Notes: generated from the sequence alone by a model not told the origin. DNA of 64,000 bases from Trichosphaerium sp. ATCC 40318 (GCA_038496445.1 JALMLS010000093.1:434001-498000), one strand, 5' to 3'. Positions 1 through 11,815 are shown, counted from the first letter of the stretch. Made by a program: numbers and translations.

Positions 1-30
1 ACCGTGTCATACAAGTTACATCTCTAACAG

Positions 31-583
31 AGTTCAGCAATCACCACTGACTTTGGATCTTTCGAAAAATTCCAAGGTGTTTTTTCAAAAGCTGCCAAAA
101 CTCTCTTTGGTAGTGGTTATGCCTTTCTTTATTACAGCACAGCTGAGAAGAAACTTGTGGTATCTAAATTCAAGGATCAAGCTTCCCCTATAAACTCAGG
201 TGACCTTCCACTTCTCTGTTTAGGTACCCTTTAACTTTTTTTTTCTTTTTTTTCGGTGAATTACGAAAAGTTTGTACAAAAAAATCCAACTGACAACTTT
301 TATTTCTTTAAATTTTATGCTAAATAAATAGGTGTATATCGGAGCTTTTATTTTATATAATTTTGGAACTAAAGCGTGATGTCGATTCTAGCTTTTTACC
401 TTTTTCTGATTTTGTGATATTTTTTTTTATTGATTCATTGTTTTAGATGTATGGGAACACTCGTATTATCTTCAATATAAGAACAAGCGTGCAGATTTTG
501 TTGATGCTTGGTGGTCAGTTGTAAACTGGGACAAGGTGAATCAGTTGTACTCTTTAACAGCACAAAATAATGTTGAGTTATAA
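31..583 (+). CDS. Fe/Mn superoxide dismutase, C-terminal part (5' end outside window)
   Basis: Enzyme that dismutates superoxide with an Fe or Mn cofactor. Two exons are visible: about 31-223 and 447-583. The first starts after a 'taacag' acceptor and reads '[17 protein letters not shown]'. The second carries the family's C-terminal metal-binding signature '[18 protein letters not shown]', followed by '[16 protein letters not shown]' and a stop at 581-583. The codon for the Asp of DVWEH is split by the intron 224-446. The conserved D-x-W-E-H provides the metal-ligand Asp and His. Fe versus Mn form and mitochondrial versus cytosolic location cannot be settled because the N-terminus is missing. 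Family identity is very secure. Confidence 0.95.
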
Positions 584-937
584 ACAACTAATAAAGATCC
601 AACATTACGCACTTTTCTTTACAATGATTTACACAGGCTGTACTTCCTGAGACTATTAACATGGTGTACTATGTACTTCCATTTGTTACTCTGACCTTAC
701 TCTAGCGTCAACAGGACTCCCAACAACTGTCTAATACAAGATTTTAAAACACTAAGGTTCTAAAAGCAATAATTTATTGAATAAGGATGTATCCTCGCTG
801 AGTACTACCCAATAATGTGTACGTTATATGCATCACCTCCAGCTATTAATTTATTTGATTTTGAATGCCAAACTGTTTCACTGATGACATCATTGTCCAC
901 TACAACAATTAGCAACAATCAAAACATATATTTTCAG
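584..937. other. Intergenic between convergent genes
   Basis: About 350 nt between the SOD stop and the stop of the F-box/WD40 gene. AT-rich. It contains a tail-to-tail 3' region with no supported gene. Confidence 0.5.
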
Positions 938-2734
938 CTAGAAAATTTGTTTGGACGTACAAGGTAGTATGTGCACAACAGATTGATGGTACTTGTGAAT
1001 AAACAATACCCTTCCTTGAGCGCAACCAGTGGCTATAAATTTACCATCACTTGAAACACTTGGTCGCATCATGCAAATATGCTCTTTGGCTTCAGTTAAA
1101 AATTTTCCTAGCTCTTGGATTATAAACTGGACATGTTTAAACAAGGTACCCATTGATCCAAAGTGTCTTGAAAACACTATTGATGATGTATCAATATCAT
1201 ACAACATCGTTATGATAGGCGTATCAAATGATTGTCCAGGATCTTTACTTTTTTTACACCAACTAAGAAAACAAGTTAGGTTCAAGTTAGCAGCACAATA
1301 TTGTCAAATCTTGGTTATGCTTTTGATTGGCGTACTTGATTACAAGTTGCCTTGAGTCTGGTGTAAATGAGTAACCGAGTATAACTCCTCCAACACCCAC
1401 CTTACAACAAGACTGTACATCTGTACAATCAGATAACCATTCTTTTACGTTGTAGCAAATAATACCACTTTCTCCTTTTGTGAACCACATCACAGCTTGA
1501 TGTGAAGGTAAATATTTAAATATATGATAGGTATGTTGGTACCAAGAGTGGCACCATCTGGAGACACACACTTCATACGACTTATTTCACTGTCAAAGTC
1601 TTCAAATATCTTTTTGTGACCATATGTGCGTGTTTCTACATTGTACAAGTTCATACTTAATTTATCACCTGGTTCTAATAGAGAAGTAGTCACTAACAAT
1701 TAGCATTTTAAAGAGAACTTACCATTTATAATATGTGTGTTATCAAACCACGTAAATTCTTGCATCAGCAATGATTCTGCATTATAAGATGCTTCATGAA
1801 TTGCATACTGAGGCAACTTCTCTCCCTAGAAAAGAAAAAAATCAGATGGTTTTTTTTTTCTTCTTCTATTTGAACGTTTCCTTACATTTTTGTCACTTTG
1901 ATTATCATTGAATTTTATTACTTCCACTGTAGTACCATTATCTAATAACAAACCGAGATAATTACCATCAGGTGACCATTTATGAGTGAAATATGAACCC
2001 ATGTCAGCATTGGCAGTGTAGAACTTGTAAAATGGTGAACGTGTATGATTAGAGATTTCTGTAGGTGAACAGACATGAACACAACTTGGTCCAGAAAAAC
2101 AAACTTCATCATCATTACAAGAAGGTCTCCAAGAGCATGCCCATACCTATCAAATACTTTTGTTATTTTTAACTGTTGATTTTCATGTTCATCACGAAGC
2201 ACGTGAATGTGCAATAAATTTACGACTAGAAAAAAAAAGAACATACTTCATCGGCAGCATTACAACTGTGTAACTTTGTAAGCCGTTTTATGCCCAACAC
2301 TTTTGACAACTCCTTTATGGTACAACAGTCAAAACCAAGACCTAATATTCTGTTTTAACGCACAATACGCCAATTTTCTGCTGTAGGAGTGATATCACAG
2401 TTGATGGAAACAAGTTCGAGGTATTTTTTCTGAAAAAACGTGTGAGATTTAAACATGGCGATTATAAACCTTCCACAGCATATCAGAGCGTGTTACGCTT
2501 GACCAGTAGCTAGTTTCAGTTAAACTAACGTTAATAGTGTCAACCATACGAGCAAACCCTTGCAATTGACGCCACATCATATAAATTAGCGTGCTAAAGC
2601 GTAATTTAGACGAATAACCTCAATGAATAAAGTATTACCAAAAAACACTCCAACAAACACTCAATAGGTAGTATTGATATATCCTTCGCCGCCAGAGCCA
2701 TTGCATTTCGTTTTTCTCGCTTTGGTGTTGCCAT
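938..2734 (-). CDS. F-box / WD40-like repeat protein
   Basis: Probable substrate-recruiting subunit of an SCF ubiquitin ligase. The chosen ATG at 2734 gives a short basic start, then the F-box core 'ISILPIECLLECF'; after an intron it continues 'GFARMVDTINVSLTETSYW'. Later exons carry WD/beta-propeller strands: 'DEVWACSWRPSCNDDEV', 'FTHKWSPDGNYLGLLL', 'MKCVSPDGATL', 'YSFTPDSRQLVIKY' and 'PSVSSDGKFIATGCAQG'. It ends '...CTSKQIF' at 938. About ten exons can be stitched in frame, with introns of 35-110 nt. Some splice sites are inferred, notably an intron near 2160-2260 that contains CACGTG. The repeats are degenerate, so the exact propeller type is unclear. Confidence 0.75.
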
Positions 2735-3094
2735 TGTGACTGGGCTGTGGAACAAATGGTTAAGTATTCCAATTTACAGGTTTTTTTTACAATGTGTTTA
2801 CCATTGATAGAACATACTACCCTTCCTACCATTTCTTTCTTGTCACTTTAGAGAACAAACATCCTTAGTTTGGAATCGCTTTTGCATACTGTGTGTTTCT
2901 GTGACGAGCACTTTTAGCAACAATTTGGCTGTTTCATAACACGTGCCACAGACACTAAACGCTACCAACACCTTTTTAACAATGAAGCATACATGCTCTG
3001 TGACCAAGCAGTGAGAGATTTTCTACGTATGTTTATTACAGGTATTAGAGCCTTACAAAGGATTAAACTGTGTTGACATAGCAACTTTGAGAAA
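2735..3094. other. Intergenic, nothing recognised
   Basis: About 360 nt upstream of the F-box/WD40 gene and downstream of the broken F-box/LRR gene. It should hold the promoter of the F-box/WD40 gene. No other signal seen. Confidence 0.4.
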
Positions 3095-3869
3095 CTAGTA
3101 TCTTTGAATCTCATGTGCGCAAGTCAATTCCTTGACGCCTTTGTCATCTGTTATTGCTCCTGTTGACAAATTTATAGTATGTACACCTGTCAATGCCTTT
3201 AACCCTCCAGCTGTTATTGAGCTACATCGCACCAACGTTATAGTATGTACACCAGCCAACACCTTCAAGCCTTCATCTGTTACCTGTGTAAATGATAAAT
3301 CAATGTTATGTACACCTGCCAAGGCCTTGATGCCCTCATTTGTTATTAATTCACAACTAAACAAGTTGATAGTATGCACTCCCGCCAGCGCCTTCAAGCC
3401 TTCATCTGTTACTTGTGTAAATGATAAATCAATCTCATGTATGCCTGCCAATGCCTTGATACCCTCATCTGTAATTGATTTGCAATAATTCAAGATGATA
3501 GTATGTACGCCTGTCAATGCCTTAAGACCGTCATCTGTTACTGACTTACAATCATACAAGTTAATAGTGTGTGCCTCAGCCAACTCCTTCAAACTGTCGT
3601 CTATTTTTAATGACGTACATCAATAAAAGTCAATCATTGTATTTCGTAGCAATGGACTACCAGAAAGGAGTTTTATGTCATCTTCAGTACGTATTGTGAT
3701 ACAGCTGTATCCAACATGGTTGTGAATGATATCTCGCAAAAAGTGGCATGTTTAGGCTGAACGGAGTGTATGTGTCCCTTTGTTTCATAATATACACTAT
3801 CAGTTCAATTAGTAGTGCCATAAGGTCAAATATGTGCCGATTTGTACTGTCTGAGTCTTTTTCTTCCAT
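3095..3869 (-). pseudogene. Broken F-box/LRR gene, paralogue of the gene at 13929-15092
   Basis: From 3592 down to 3095 an open frame encodes six or seven tandem LRRs of the form 'TDEGLKALAGVHTINL', the same repeat style as the intact gene at 13929-15092. Homology continues upstream. One frame (around 3620-3760) reads 'LLSGSPLLRNTMIDFY', matching 'LCGSPLLKNTTIVLN' of the paralogue, but it is cut by an in-frame TGA at 3620-3622. A different frame (about 3790-3869) keeps the F-box-like piece 'MALLIELIVYI'. At least one frameshift and one stop are therefore needed to explain it. No intron with usable borders restores the frame by eye. No other intron signals are present, as in the intact copy. 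Interpreted as a decayed copy of a virus-style F-box/LRR gene. Confidence 0.8.
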
Positions 3870-4307
3870 TTAGTTAACAGTAATTCTCTCTTCAGTTTGT
3901 ATACTAGTTTTCTTCAATTTACGGCGTATTTCAGATGCCAACGTAGTCTCATTAGGGTTTTGTGACTATTGATAGTCAAGATTAATCACGTGAATCCAAC
4001 ATATTATCCGATAATGAAACAGAGAAGCTCATATCCAATTGTTGATTTAACATCATTCTTGTTCTCCTAGAATATAGCCCATTTATTAGGCAACCAATGA
4101 AGCACAAAATTTCAATCAAAGTTCTTGAATTGATTTCATAGTTAGGTGCAATTATGGTACACTCTAAGTAATGTTCTAAACGTAACATACATGCAAGCTA
4201 CACTTATCAACTACTTAGCAAAAAGTTCTCCTTAAAGTGCTTCAAGGAACCGTGGAAACTTAAAGATGACTTGTTAAGTGAACTTCGTGCTGTTAGGCTA
4301 AGGGGCA
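3870..4307. other. Intergenic with one short unassigned ORF
   Basis: About 440 nt. A 68-codon open frame on the minus strand (3982-4188) starts with ATG, has no recognisable domain and lies just upstream of the broken F-box/LRR gene. It may be another decayed piece. Not called as a gene. Confidence 0.35.
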
Positions 4308-5392
4308 ATGGCTACCGTTCATCTCCAAAATATTAAGATTGTGCTATGTGGTGATCAAGGAGTAGGTAAAACATAATAAACATGAAAACAATGCTAAAGA
4401 CACAAACGGTAAGGCAAAACGCATCTGGCATGGCGTATAGATCTTGGGTTTAATCACGGAGAACCTTTTGGGGAAGTTAAAGCAAATGATGGATTAAATG
4501 TATGTTATGACAATTTCTCGGTAACACACAACTCGTGTTCCGTAGGTACGACGTATTTTGTAGAAATGAGAAATGTTTTTCGATTGCTGGTTTTGTATTT
4601 GCACGTGATGTAATCTTTACCTGGGTTTTTGTATTATGATTAACAATGCTTACTGTATGGTAGGAATATGGGATACAAGTGGTTCAGGACAGTATGATCG
4701 TTTGAGGCCTCTTTCTTATCCTTGCACGGTAATTTTTGTTTTATTGGTTTTTTTTTCTTTTTCGTTTGCTGTACAAGCGTAGAGCGATCTATTTGGCTAA
4801 CAATCGTTTGTATAGGATGTTTACTTTGTTTGCTTCTCCCTTGATGACTATGAATCGTATCAGAGCATCCCATCTAGAGTATGTTTGTAATTAATACAGG
4901 AACTTTTTTTCTTGTTTTACTTATTTGGTTTAGTGGATACCAGAGATAACACATCATACTCCTCGTGTACCGTTTATACTTGTTGGTTTAAAACCAGATG
5001 CTCGAGCTATGGCTATCTTGGAGGTAGGCCTTAAAATGATTTAGAAACATCTCACGTGCAAAAGCTAAAAATACTAAGGGTAAACCTCGTGAGTCTATTA
5101 TAAGTTGGGCGCAAGGCATTGACATGGCAAAAAGAATTCAGGTAAAGTGATAATCAAACACGTTGCTTAGTGTTCACTCGGTTACTCTTTTTGTGTAGGC
5201 TCATAGCTACATTGAAGTTGATACCATAAATGGTGTTGGTGTACGAGAATGTACTATACCTTAACTCTTTTCTAATACCCTTATTCACTTGGCTTTATAG
5301 TAGTAGATGAGGCTTGTGCTATAGTCTGTGGCGGTTGTGATAAAAAAAGTGAAGGAAGTACTTCTGATGCCAAACGATGTATCATACAATAA
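4308..5392 (+). CDS. Rho-family small GTPase, highly divergent, CAAX-terminated
   Basis: Membrane-anchored Ras-superfamily GTPase of the Rho/Rac type. It starts 'MATVHLQNIKIVLCGDQGVG' with the P-loop. Later exons carry 'GIWDTSGSGQYDRLRPLSYP' (switch II; Rho/Rac proteins usually have DTAGQEDYDRLRPLSYP), 'DVYFVCFSLDDYESY', 'VPFILVGLKPD' (the TKxD guanine motif is LKPD) and 'YIEVDTINGVGVREC' (the SAL motif is lost). The last exon ends in a prenylation box, CIIQ. Oddities: right after the P-loop GKT the frame meets TAA, and the best splice removes the GKT residues. Switch I reads 'LNVCYDNFSV', so the conserved Thr is missing. The Gln that drives GTP hydrolysis in switch II is Ser. It is either an atypical, hydrolysis-dead Rho protein or an early pseudogene. 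Exon borders in the first third are uncertain. Confidence 0.75.
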
Positions 5393-5616
5393 GTAATAAT
5401 AAAAACAATGTGCAGTTTGTACTTTTATGGTTCAAAATTACAACTTTATTTACAGCTCACGTAACACTAGAGATGTGTACAAACGTTAGAAATGTTTCTT
5501 GTAACACAACCAGAGGAATGTGTTTTTGACACAAGAAACAATAGAAACGTTGGAAATTTTTCTCGCTGAAATGTTTCGTCACAACGTCCCTAGCGCCACT
5601 TCTTTTTCTCTATCCA

Positions 5617-7730
5617 CTATTTCTTCCTAGCTATATCAAAAGTAGCAAACAATGCACGATGGTCAGAAGGGTTAAAATCCTGAGTTCTACTTAGTTTATA
5701 ATAACAAAGAAGAAAAAACAAATTGATCAACTAACCTCTTCTTGTGGATCAAACATTGCTGCCCATGACATGTACAAGAACCAAGCAAAACAACACGAAT
5801 AGCTAACAAAAATACAGTAGTAGAGTATAGTAACGTGACAAAACCTACAATACTGGTAAGAGACATTATTAAGACCAATATAGTACCGATAAGCAAGGCC
5901 AATAACAATAGGCAAAGAAATGAGAATACATACAAACAAAGTTGTCATACTCTCTCCAAGTGATATTGACGCTCTCGATAAAACAATATTCCAATAATAC
6001 TCTGATTTATATTCTTTACCATCACCAACAATAGTAGTTTTCTTCAGTTTTAAGCTAGGGGTAGAGCTGTTAAGCCATCAAAATTTTTTTACGATTTTTT
6101 GTTGTACCGATTTTTGGAATCTTCGAAAAGAATTCTATCTGGCCTACAGATCATCCCAGGCCATGGCATATTTGAAAAGGTGTATCCTGCTTCTTCAGGT
6201 TTGTTTGGATTTTTTGATGAAACCCAAGCGTCAGTGAAGAGTGGAAGTGTGCTAGCAATAATCTGTTTAATATCAGTAAAAACAAACTTCAATATTGCAG
6301 CTGTTGGACCTCGTTAGTGCTTTCTTTGAAACGCTTCAGAATGCCTACACAAGTATGATTTTCATCAGTTATTGTATTGTGCTTTGTTAAAATATCCATA
6401 GGATGCTCATAATCCTAAATAAGAAGGTCAACGAAAACAAAACAAGAAATTTGCTCCAAAAAAAAAAGAACTGCAGTAATATAAATTGCATTGTGATTAT
6501 TTTCAACTCCACGGTTTAAAAATGAACTAATTCAAGTTCTCAATACCGTAATTTCTCGCAAAAGAACAATTAAACAAGAAACCAAGTCAAACCTTGTATG
6601 TATTGAAATCAGCCAAAATGAACTTTAAATTCTCATCAACACTATTCTCCTACAACTTTGTTACGAAGATTGCCTTTCTTAATAAATAACTAATAGCGTT
6701 GAAAATACGTACCTTAATGAACATAATGAGTTTTCTTACATTTCTGCATTGTGTACCCTTGTCGTAAGAGAAATGTGTCAAAAAAACATCCACAATTCCT
6801 ACTTTTGTGACATTCAACCTAGCCATTACACCAATCCTTGAATTCTTATCAGGAGACCTTGATCTATACTCTGAAACGTTAATAAAAGAAAATTCATTAT
6901 AACTAAAGGTGCAGGATTACTTAACGTACGTTGTAAATGATGTCTTTAAAATTTTTAAAATTGGATGACGTGATAAAATAGCTACGCCCTCTTCACTCCC
7001 CAAACCTAGTATTATGTTTTAAAATGTTTCTATAAACACAATACTATTACAACACTAATATGTGGGCATATCAGATTGCAAAGTAGGCGTGATACAAACC
7101 GAGAAATTAAAGTTCACTAAAACATCTTGGATTTTGTAGTCGAAAATAACAATTGATTGATTTTGTACCGCCTGTGACTGGTGTAGCTCTTTCATAATGA
7201 ACATAGTTATAGTATGGATTCATTAGCTTTTTTAATTGGTAAATTTGGTTGGAAGATTTATCACCGTAACTACGAACCTAAGGTGTTCATTAAGTGAAAA
7301 AAAAAAGTACAGAAAAAAAAAGTTGTACTTCTTGTAGAGCAATAACATCTGGCATTTCGCGTGTCAACTACAGATAACGTAAAAATAAGACCCCATCATA
7401 CCTTAACGTACAATACTAGCAATTTTGCGCTTACGAATAGGCCAATGAAACATAAAATTCCTAAATACCTCTGTTAATTAGCTATACATACTCTGTACGC
7501 ACCAAATATTGTATGTGCACACTTTAAACGTATTATCAGTGCTTAAACCTATAATAACGTTACAACGCTTTGTTATGTTATTTTCTACCTTTTTCTTCGC
7601 TTGTGAGGGGTGCTGGAAGCCTCGCAATGCCAAAAATGTTTAATAAAAACACTAGAGCAGCGACAGCGACCATGCATATAATAACACGACTTTTAAACCC
7701 ACGACGGGGTGTCTTATCGTTATTGTACAT
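5617..7730 (-). CDS. Membrane-anchored endonuclease/exonuclease/phosphatase (EEP) family enzyme
   Basis: Mg-dependent phosphoesterase fold shared by DNase I, TDP2, nocturnin and neutral sphingomyelinases. The start at 7730 gives a short basic N-terminus then a signal-anchor helix, 'VIICMVAVAALVFLLNIFGI'. Exons then show the EEP motifs in order: 'FKVCTYNIW', 'EMPDVIALQEV' (catalytic Glu), 'EEGVAILSRHPI', 'GIVDVFLTHFSYDKGTQC', 'LKFILADFNTYK' (the G/ADFN motif), 'MICRPDRILFE' and finally 'NPSDHRALFATFDI', stop at 5617. Unusually, a stretch of about 70 residues rich in hydrophobic segments (about 5750-5950) sits between RPDR and SDHR, and all exon joins keep frame there. Substrate is not deducible. 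TDP2-like or sphingomyelinase-like activity are both possible. Confidence 0.8.
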
Positions 7731-7996
7731 TTCAAAGTGTCAGTTTAATAACAAAGTGCTATTTTGAGAGTAATCAGCGCTTTACGTTGCATCTAATGTA
7801 ACAGTAGCAAAACACACGATTTCGACTATAATTGACCAACCGACAACAGCATCACAGCTTTCTTTCTTTCTGGAGTCACCTTCTTCCTCAGTTAATTTAA
7901 CATACGAGTTTCAAATCATCCTGGTATTTTGAGGTTCTAGAAGCACGATTTAACAACTTGTGAAAGTGAACTTGGGGTTTGACGTTTTATTCAAAA

Positions 7997-10900
7997 TCAA
8001 TGTGCTGTTCCCGTATACCATCGTTTGAGTACTATTTGAGCTGGCTTTCCTCTAGGTGTAAACGTATAATCAGATGAACCACCATGGGTTGGATCAGCTC
8101 TCCATAACCACCAGTATACTCCCTAAAATAGGTCAATGTGATTCACTACAACTTGAGAGTTAGCTCACTTTGAACCAAGGTTCAGGATATAAACTCTCTA
8201 ACAGAGCCTCATAGCAGTTAGCTTGTGCTGCTAGGTTATATGTCTGTTGCCAAACGCTTGAATCGAACGGATCAGTAGCGTTTACTCCAGTTGGCAAAGT
8301 ATGAGATGCATTACGTGGCTGATATCCAACTTCTACAAAAAATTGTTAACTTCTGTTTAGCATAATGTACCACTGTTTTCTCCTCACCTGTGAATATAAT
8401 ATCCTTTCCTGTCGCCTGACTGAGATCTTTAAGTTCTTGTACTATTGGTACCCAAGCTTCCTTTAGTTCGTCCACAGACGGATTAACTGCTTTGGTTTTT
8501 ATATTAAAGTAGCCCTCAACACTTTTTTTGGTATTTGTTAATAAAATAGCCTAACACTACCGGTTACGTACCCTATAATATCAAGTTCAGGCAGAAAACT
8601 GAGGTACGGCTTTGTTATTGCCACATTATTTGTTACAGCTGCTACAAGCTTCCCTTTATAAATAGTACGGACTACACATGTCAAAATGGTGATTGTTGAA
8701 CAACATTACCAAACTTTATGACGTCGCTCCAATCGCTCTGTCGTTCCGTGAAGGGTATAGCTGATTTATAATTAGTTAAAAGAATGCGATCCTAAATCTC
8801 ACCTAGCTCTGCGCCAACAGAAAATAGATCTACATTAATGTCTTGAGCAAGCTTGGCGTAATGACTAATGTATAGATTCTTGTAATTCTTAAAAAATTCT
8901 TCCCACATCTCTTCTGTGAAGTGGGTGCCTATTTCTCCTCGCCAATGTCCTTTTTTACCGCAATCAGGTCCCCGACAATTGGTTTGAATGTCCCAGTTTG
9001 GGTCAATATAAGGACCAAGCTGAACCTATTCCAAAAGAGTTTAAAGAAGAAAAAAATAAGAATATAATACCATCAATCCAAGGCTCTTTGCATGCTTTAC
9101 AAAATTTGAAATCTCAGTGTCTGAAGGTGTACGTAATTGAGATGGGTATTTTGCTGGATACATCAAGGTACTGTTGATATTATCAACATACCAAGTCACA
9201 AGAACTTTAATCTTTGAAGAAAAAATGAGAAAAAAAGAAAGTCTTTAACAAAAACTCTTGTTTGTACCGAATTACCACCAATTGCCGCATAACTTTCAAG
9301 AGATTCAAAGGTACCAGGGGAATCAAGTTTATAAATTGGGGAACTCCATTCACCAGCACCAAAAACAATGCCATTCTGCTTTGATTTTGGATCGTAATTT
9401 TTAGGGAAACGGATGGCAGGAACGTGTTGTATCAAACTTTTTTCTTCTTTTACCATCAATTCAATAGCTTTAGGTATAAGAGTTTGCGCTCGGCTATTTG
9501 GATTCGATGCATTAAACCTATATAAGACGTCAGCCACTTATTTACAGCAAGTTTAGAAAATCACCATTTTCTTAGTACAGTTTCTGCAGGTTTTCCGTAG
9601 GGCGTAAAGTCGTCATCACAGCCTCCACCTGTATTTCAAGTTAACAAACATAGTGCAAGTTCAATAAACCTACCATGGGTTGGATCATTCCTCCATAACC
9701 ACCAGTACACCCCTGCAATCCATTCCTGAGTGTAAACAGCTTGAAAAAAAGCTTCGAAACATTTCCTTTGTTCTTCTAAGTCAACAGCACGAACCCACAC
9801 AGAACCTTTTGCAGAGATTAGTTATTCTTCGTTTTTACCAACAGTTAATAAGTACCGTCAGTGGCATCACGACCTAGCTGTCCATAAGGCCTCTTATGAG
9901 CAGCGGAACGACTTTGATAACCGAGTTCTGCAATCAAAACTGGTAAACCAAATTTAGTATGCACTTGCTTCATTTGCTTTAGAATTGGTTGCCACGCCTA
10001 AAAGTTTCAATGTTTGCAACCTGGAAAATATGTTTTACATCTATGAGTTGAGTCACAGTAGCGTTTTCTATATCCACAGCAAGAGGGAAATATGCATCAA
10101 CACCAAGAAGATCGAGTTTAGAAAACCAATTAGGTTTCGCAAGAAAACTCGATGTGACACCAGCGTATGTTAGCAAACCTGTTACAGATATCAGCACCAT
10201 ATTATGAAAATAGTATAAACCTTTATATTGAGTGCGAACTTTGGATATAAGACCTTCCCATAGAGCTTCAGGAGCTCTTGTAGCTATAAATTGAGAAAAA
10301 AATTAGCATAACAAAAAGTCTAAGAAGGTCCTGTGTACCTATTGTTGATAGCTCTGCTCCTATTGCAAATTGTTCTACACCCTCAGATACCAACAAAGGC
10401 AAGTATGTATCAATGAGAATATCGTAGCCATCAAAGAATTTCTTCCAGTTCGGTGAGTCGTCAGGCCATGATTGACCAATGCTAAGTCTACTTGTTTCCG
10501 GCATTCCCTTACAACGTGGTGGCCCTGAGCTACAATATAACCATTAATAACCTTCGTATAAAGATAAATAAGATGTACGATCTACAGTTTCCTGGGAGCA
10601 ACCAGTTTGGATCAACGACTGGTGACAGTTCAACTTTTAACCCAAGTTTATGAGCTGTTCTTATAGCATGGCTTAATTCTTTTGTAGTAGGTGTTCTCAA
10701 TGGCGACGAATTGTTTGTGATTGGGTACACATCACTAGCGTTAATATTATCAACATACCTAGTGGCATAATAATGAGCGAGAAGCCTGTAACAAAGAAAT
10801 TGCGTTGGTGGTTTTTTTTTTATTCTTCACAGGCAAGAATCTGTACCACGTGACTAAAAATCTAATCCATGACGCTCCAGTATCAGCAACGTTAGCCATT

Positions 10901-11058
10901 GACATATCAGAAAGTGGATCATCAAAATGAATATCTGGATAAGACCACTCACCGCCTCCAAAAACTATTCCTTTCTGTTTTACGACAAAATCAGTGTTTA
11001 CTGCCGTTATGATAGTTAAAAAAAATGACAACACCAATAAGAACGCCAGAACACGCAT
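7997..11058 (-). CDS. Secreted protein with two tandem GH113-like glycosidase domains
   Basis: Likely extracellular or lysosomal glycoside hydrolase resembling GH113 beta-mannanases. The start at 11058 gives a signal peptide, 'MRVLAFLLVLSFFLTII'. Domain 1 runs 'KGIVFGGGEWSYPDI', 'WYVDNINASDVYP', 'FAIGAELSTI' (putative acid/base Glu), 'LGVDAYFPLAV', 'PVLIAELGYQSR' (putative nucleophile Glu) and 'GVYWWLWRNDPTHGG'. An intron near 9512-9560 joins its end, 'GKPAETVLRKW', in frame to 'FNASNPNSRAQ', and domain 2 follows: 'NGIVFGAGEWSSPI', 'HWRGEIGTHFTEEMW', 'SVGAELG', 'FTEVGYQPR', 'YWWLWRADPTHGGSS'. Stop at 7997. Both domains keep the paired Glu motifs. If the joining intron is not used, the first domain stops at about 9566 and this is a tandem gene pair. 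Confidence 0.82.
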
Positions 11059-11367
11059 TTCCTTTGCGTTGTGCGTACTATCAGATACAAAACGTTGTTT
11101 GTAAAATGTCACTGCACCAGTCAACGCTAGTTGTAGTTATGTTGGCTCGTAAATGACCATATGAAGCAGTTTTGGAGCTTTTTACACTTTCCAAACTTAT
11201 CCAGCTTTTGTTTTTTTTTGGTAGTTCGCCTGTGCTCCTTGCGCGTGTGAAAGAGACTACAGTAGGTTTTTAGCTGTATTTAGATTTATAGCTTACGACT
11301 TAGAAAATACAGACCTTAACGCTTGTCCGCGAAGACGCCTTTGATCAAGCCACGCGCCTCATATAAT

Positions 11368-11815
11368 ATGAACGTAACCGCTGGAGATATTTTCTTTGCA
11401 ACTACATTCGTTTTGACTGTAATTGCTGCTCCAAAGAACCTAAACGCCTTCATGGACACTACATGGTTGACAGGAACAACCAAGAGCGATGCTTCGCCGT
11501 CTAAACAACAACACTCGAAACAAACCAAACTCCAACAAGAAGACCTCGAGATGTACGAAGAACAAGCTTTCATGTTCGAAATAGGCTGTGACGAGTGTTG
11601 TTGGTGAAAAACCAATAATACTGACAGATAGCAAACTTTGCTCGAAAGGAGTAAGAGTAAGATTTGTCGCTGGATTACCCACCAAGCACAATTTACTTTA
11701 CGTTTGTTGGCCTTGTTTTTACGAAGCAAAGATACCAGCGTCCAAAATGGGTAAACCACTCGCAACGAGTGCATGTACTATTACAAAGCTAGACAAATTC
11801 GTACAAGCGAACTAG
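11368..11815 (+). CDS. Small hypothetical protein with two CxxC pairs (possible zinc ribbon)
   Basis: Not recognised. From the first ATG at 11368 the frame reads 'MNVTAGDIFFATTFVLTV', then a Gln/Lys-rich linker, then 'CDECC'. Removing a 28-nt GT-AG segment (about 11610-11637) joins it in frame to 'KLCSKGVRVRFVAGL' and 'LLYVCWPCFYEAKIP', with the stop at 11813-11815. The product is about 140 aa with CxxC...CxxC spacing of about 25 residues, suggestive of one zinc ribbon. The intron is shorter than any other here, so a frameshift in a decaying gene is the alternative. The minus strand also has long open frames, which weakens the call. Confidence 0.4.

Noticed and set aside
1029-1355. Plus-strand open frame of 108 codons
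   Set aside because: It is antisense to exons of the F-box/WD40 gene, whose minus-strand frame has propeller motifs and proper splice joins.
1942-2244. Minus-strand open frame of 100 codons rich in hydrophobic residues
   Set aside because: A neighbouring frame over the same bases encodes 'FTHKWSPDGNYLGLLL' and fits the WD40 gene; this frame is a shadow.
3132-3488. Plus-strand open frame of 118 codons with internal repeats
   Set aside because: The repetition is the reverse image of the LRRs on the minus strand; the LRR reading is chemically sensible and matches the paralogue at 13929.
11316-11774. Minus-strand frame of 152 codons
   Set aside because: Low-complexity Leu/Ser/Val content with no motif. 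The plus strand gives a CxxC arrangement that looks more like protein, although neither is certain.
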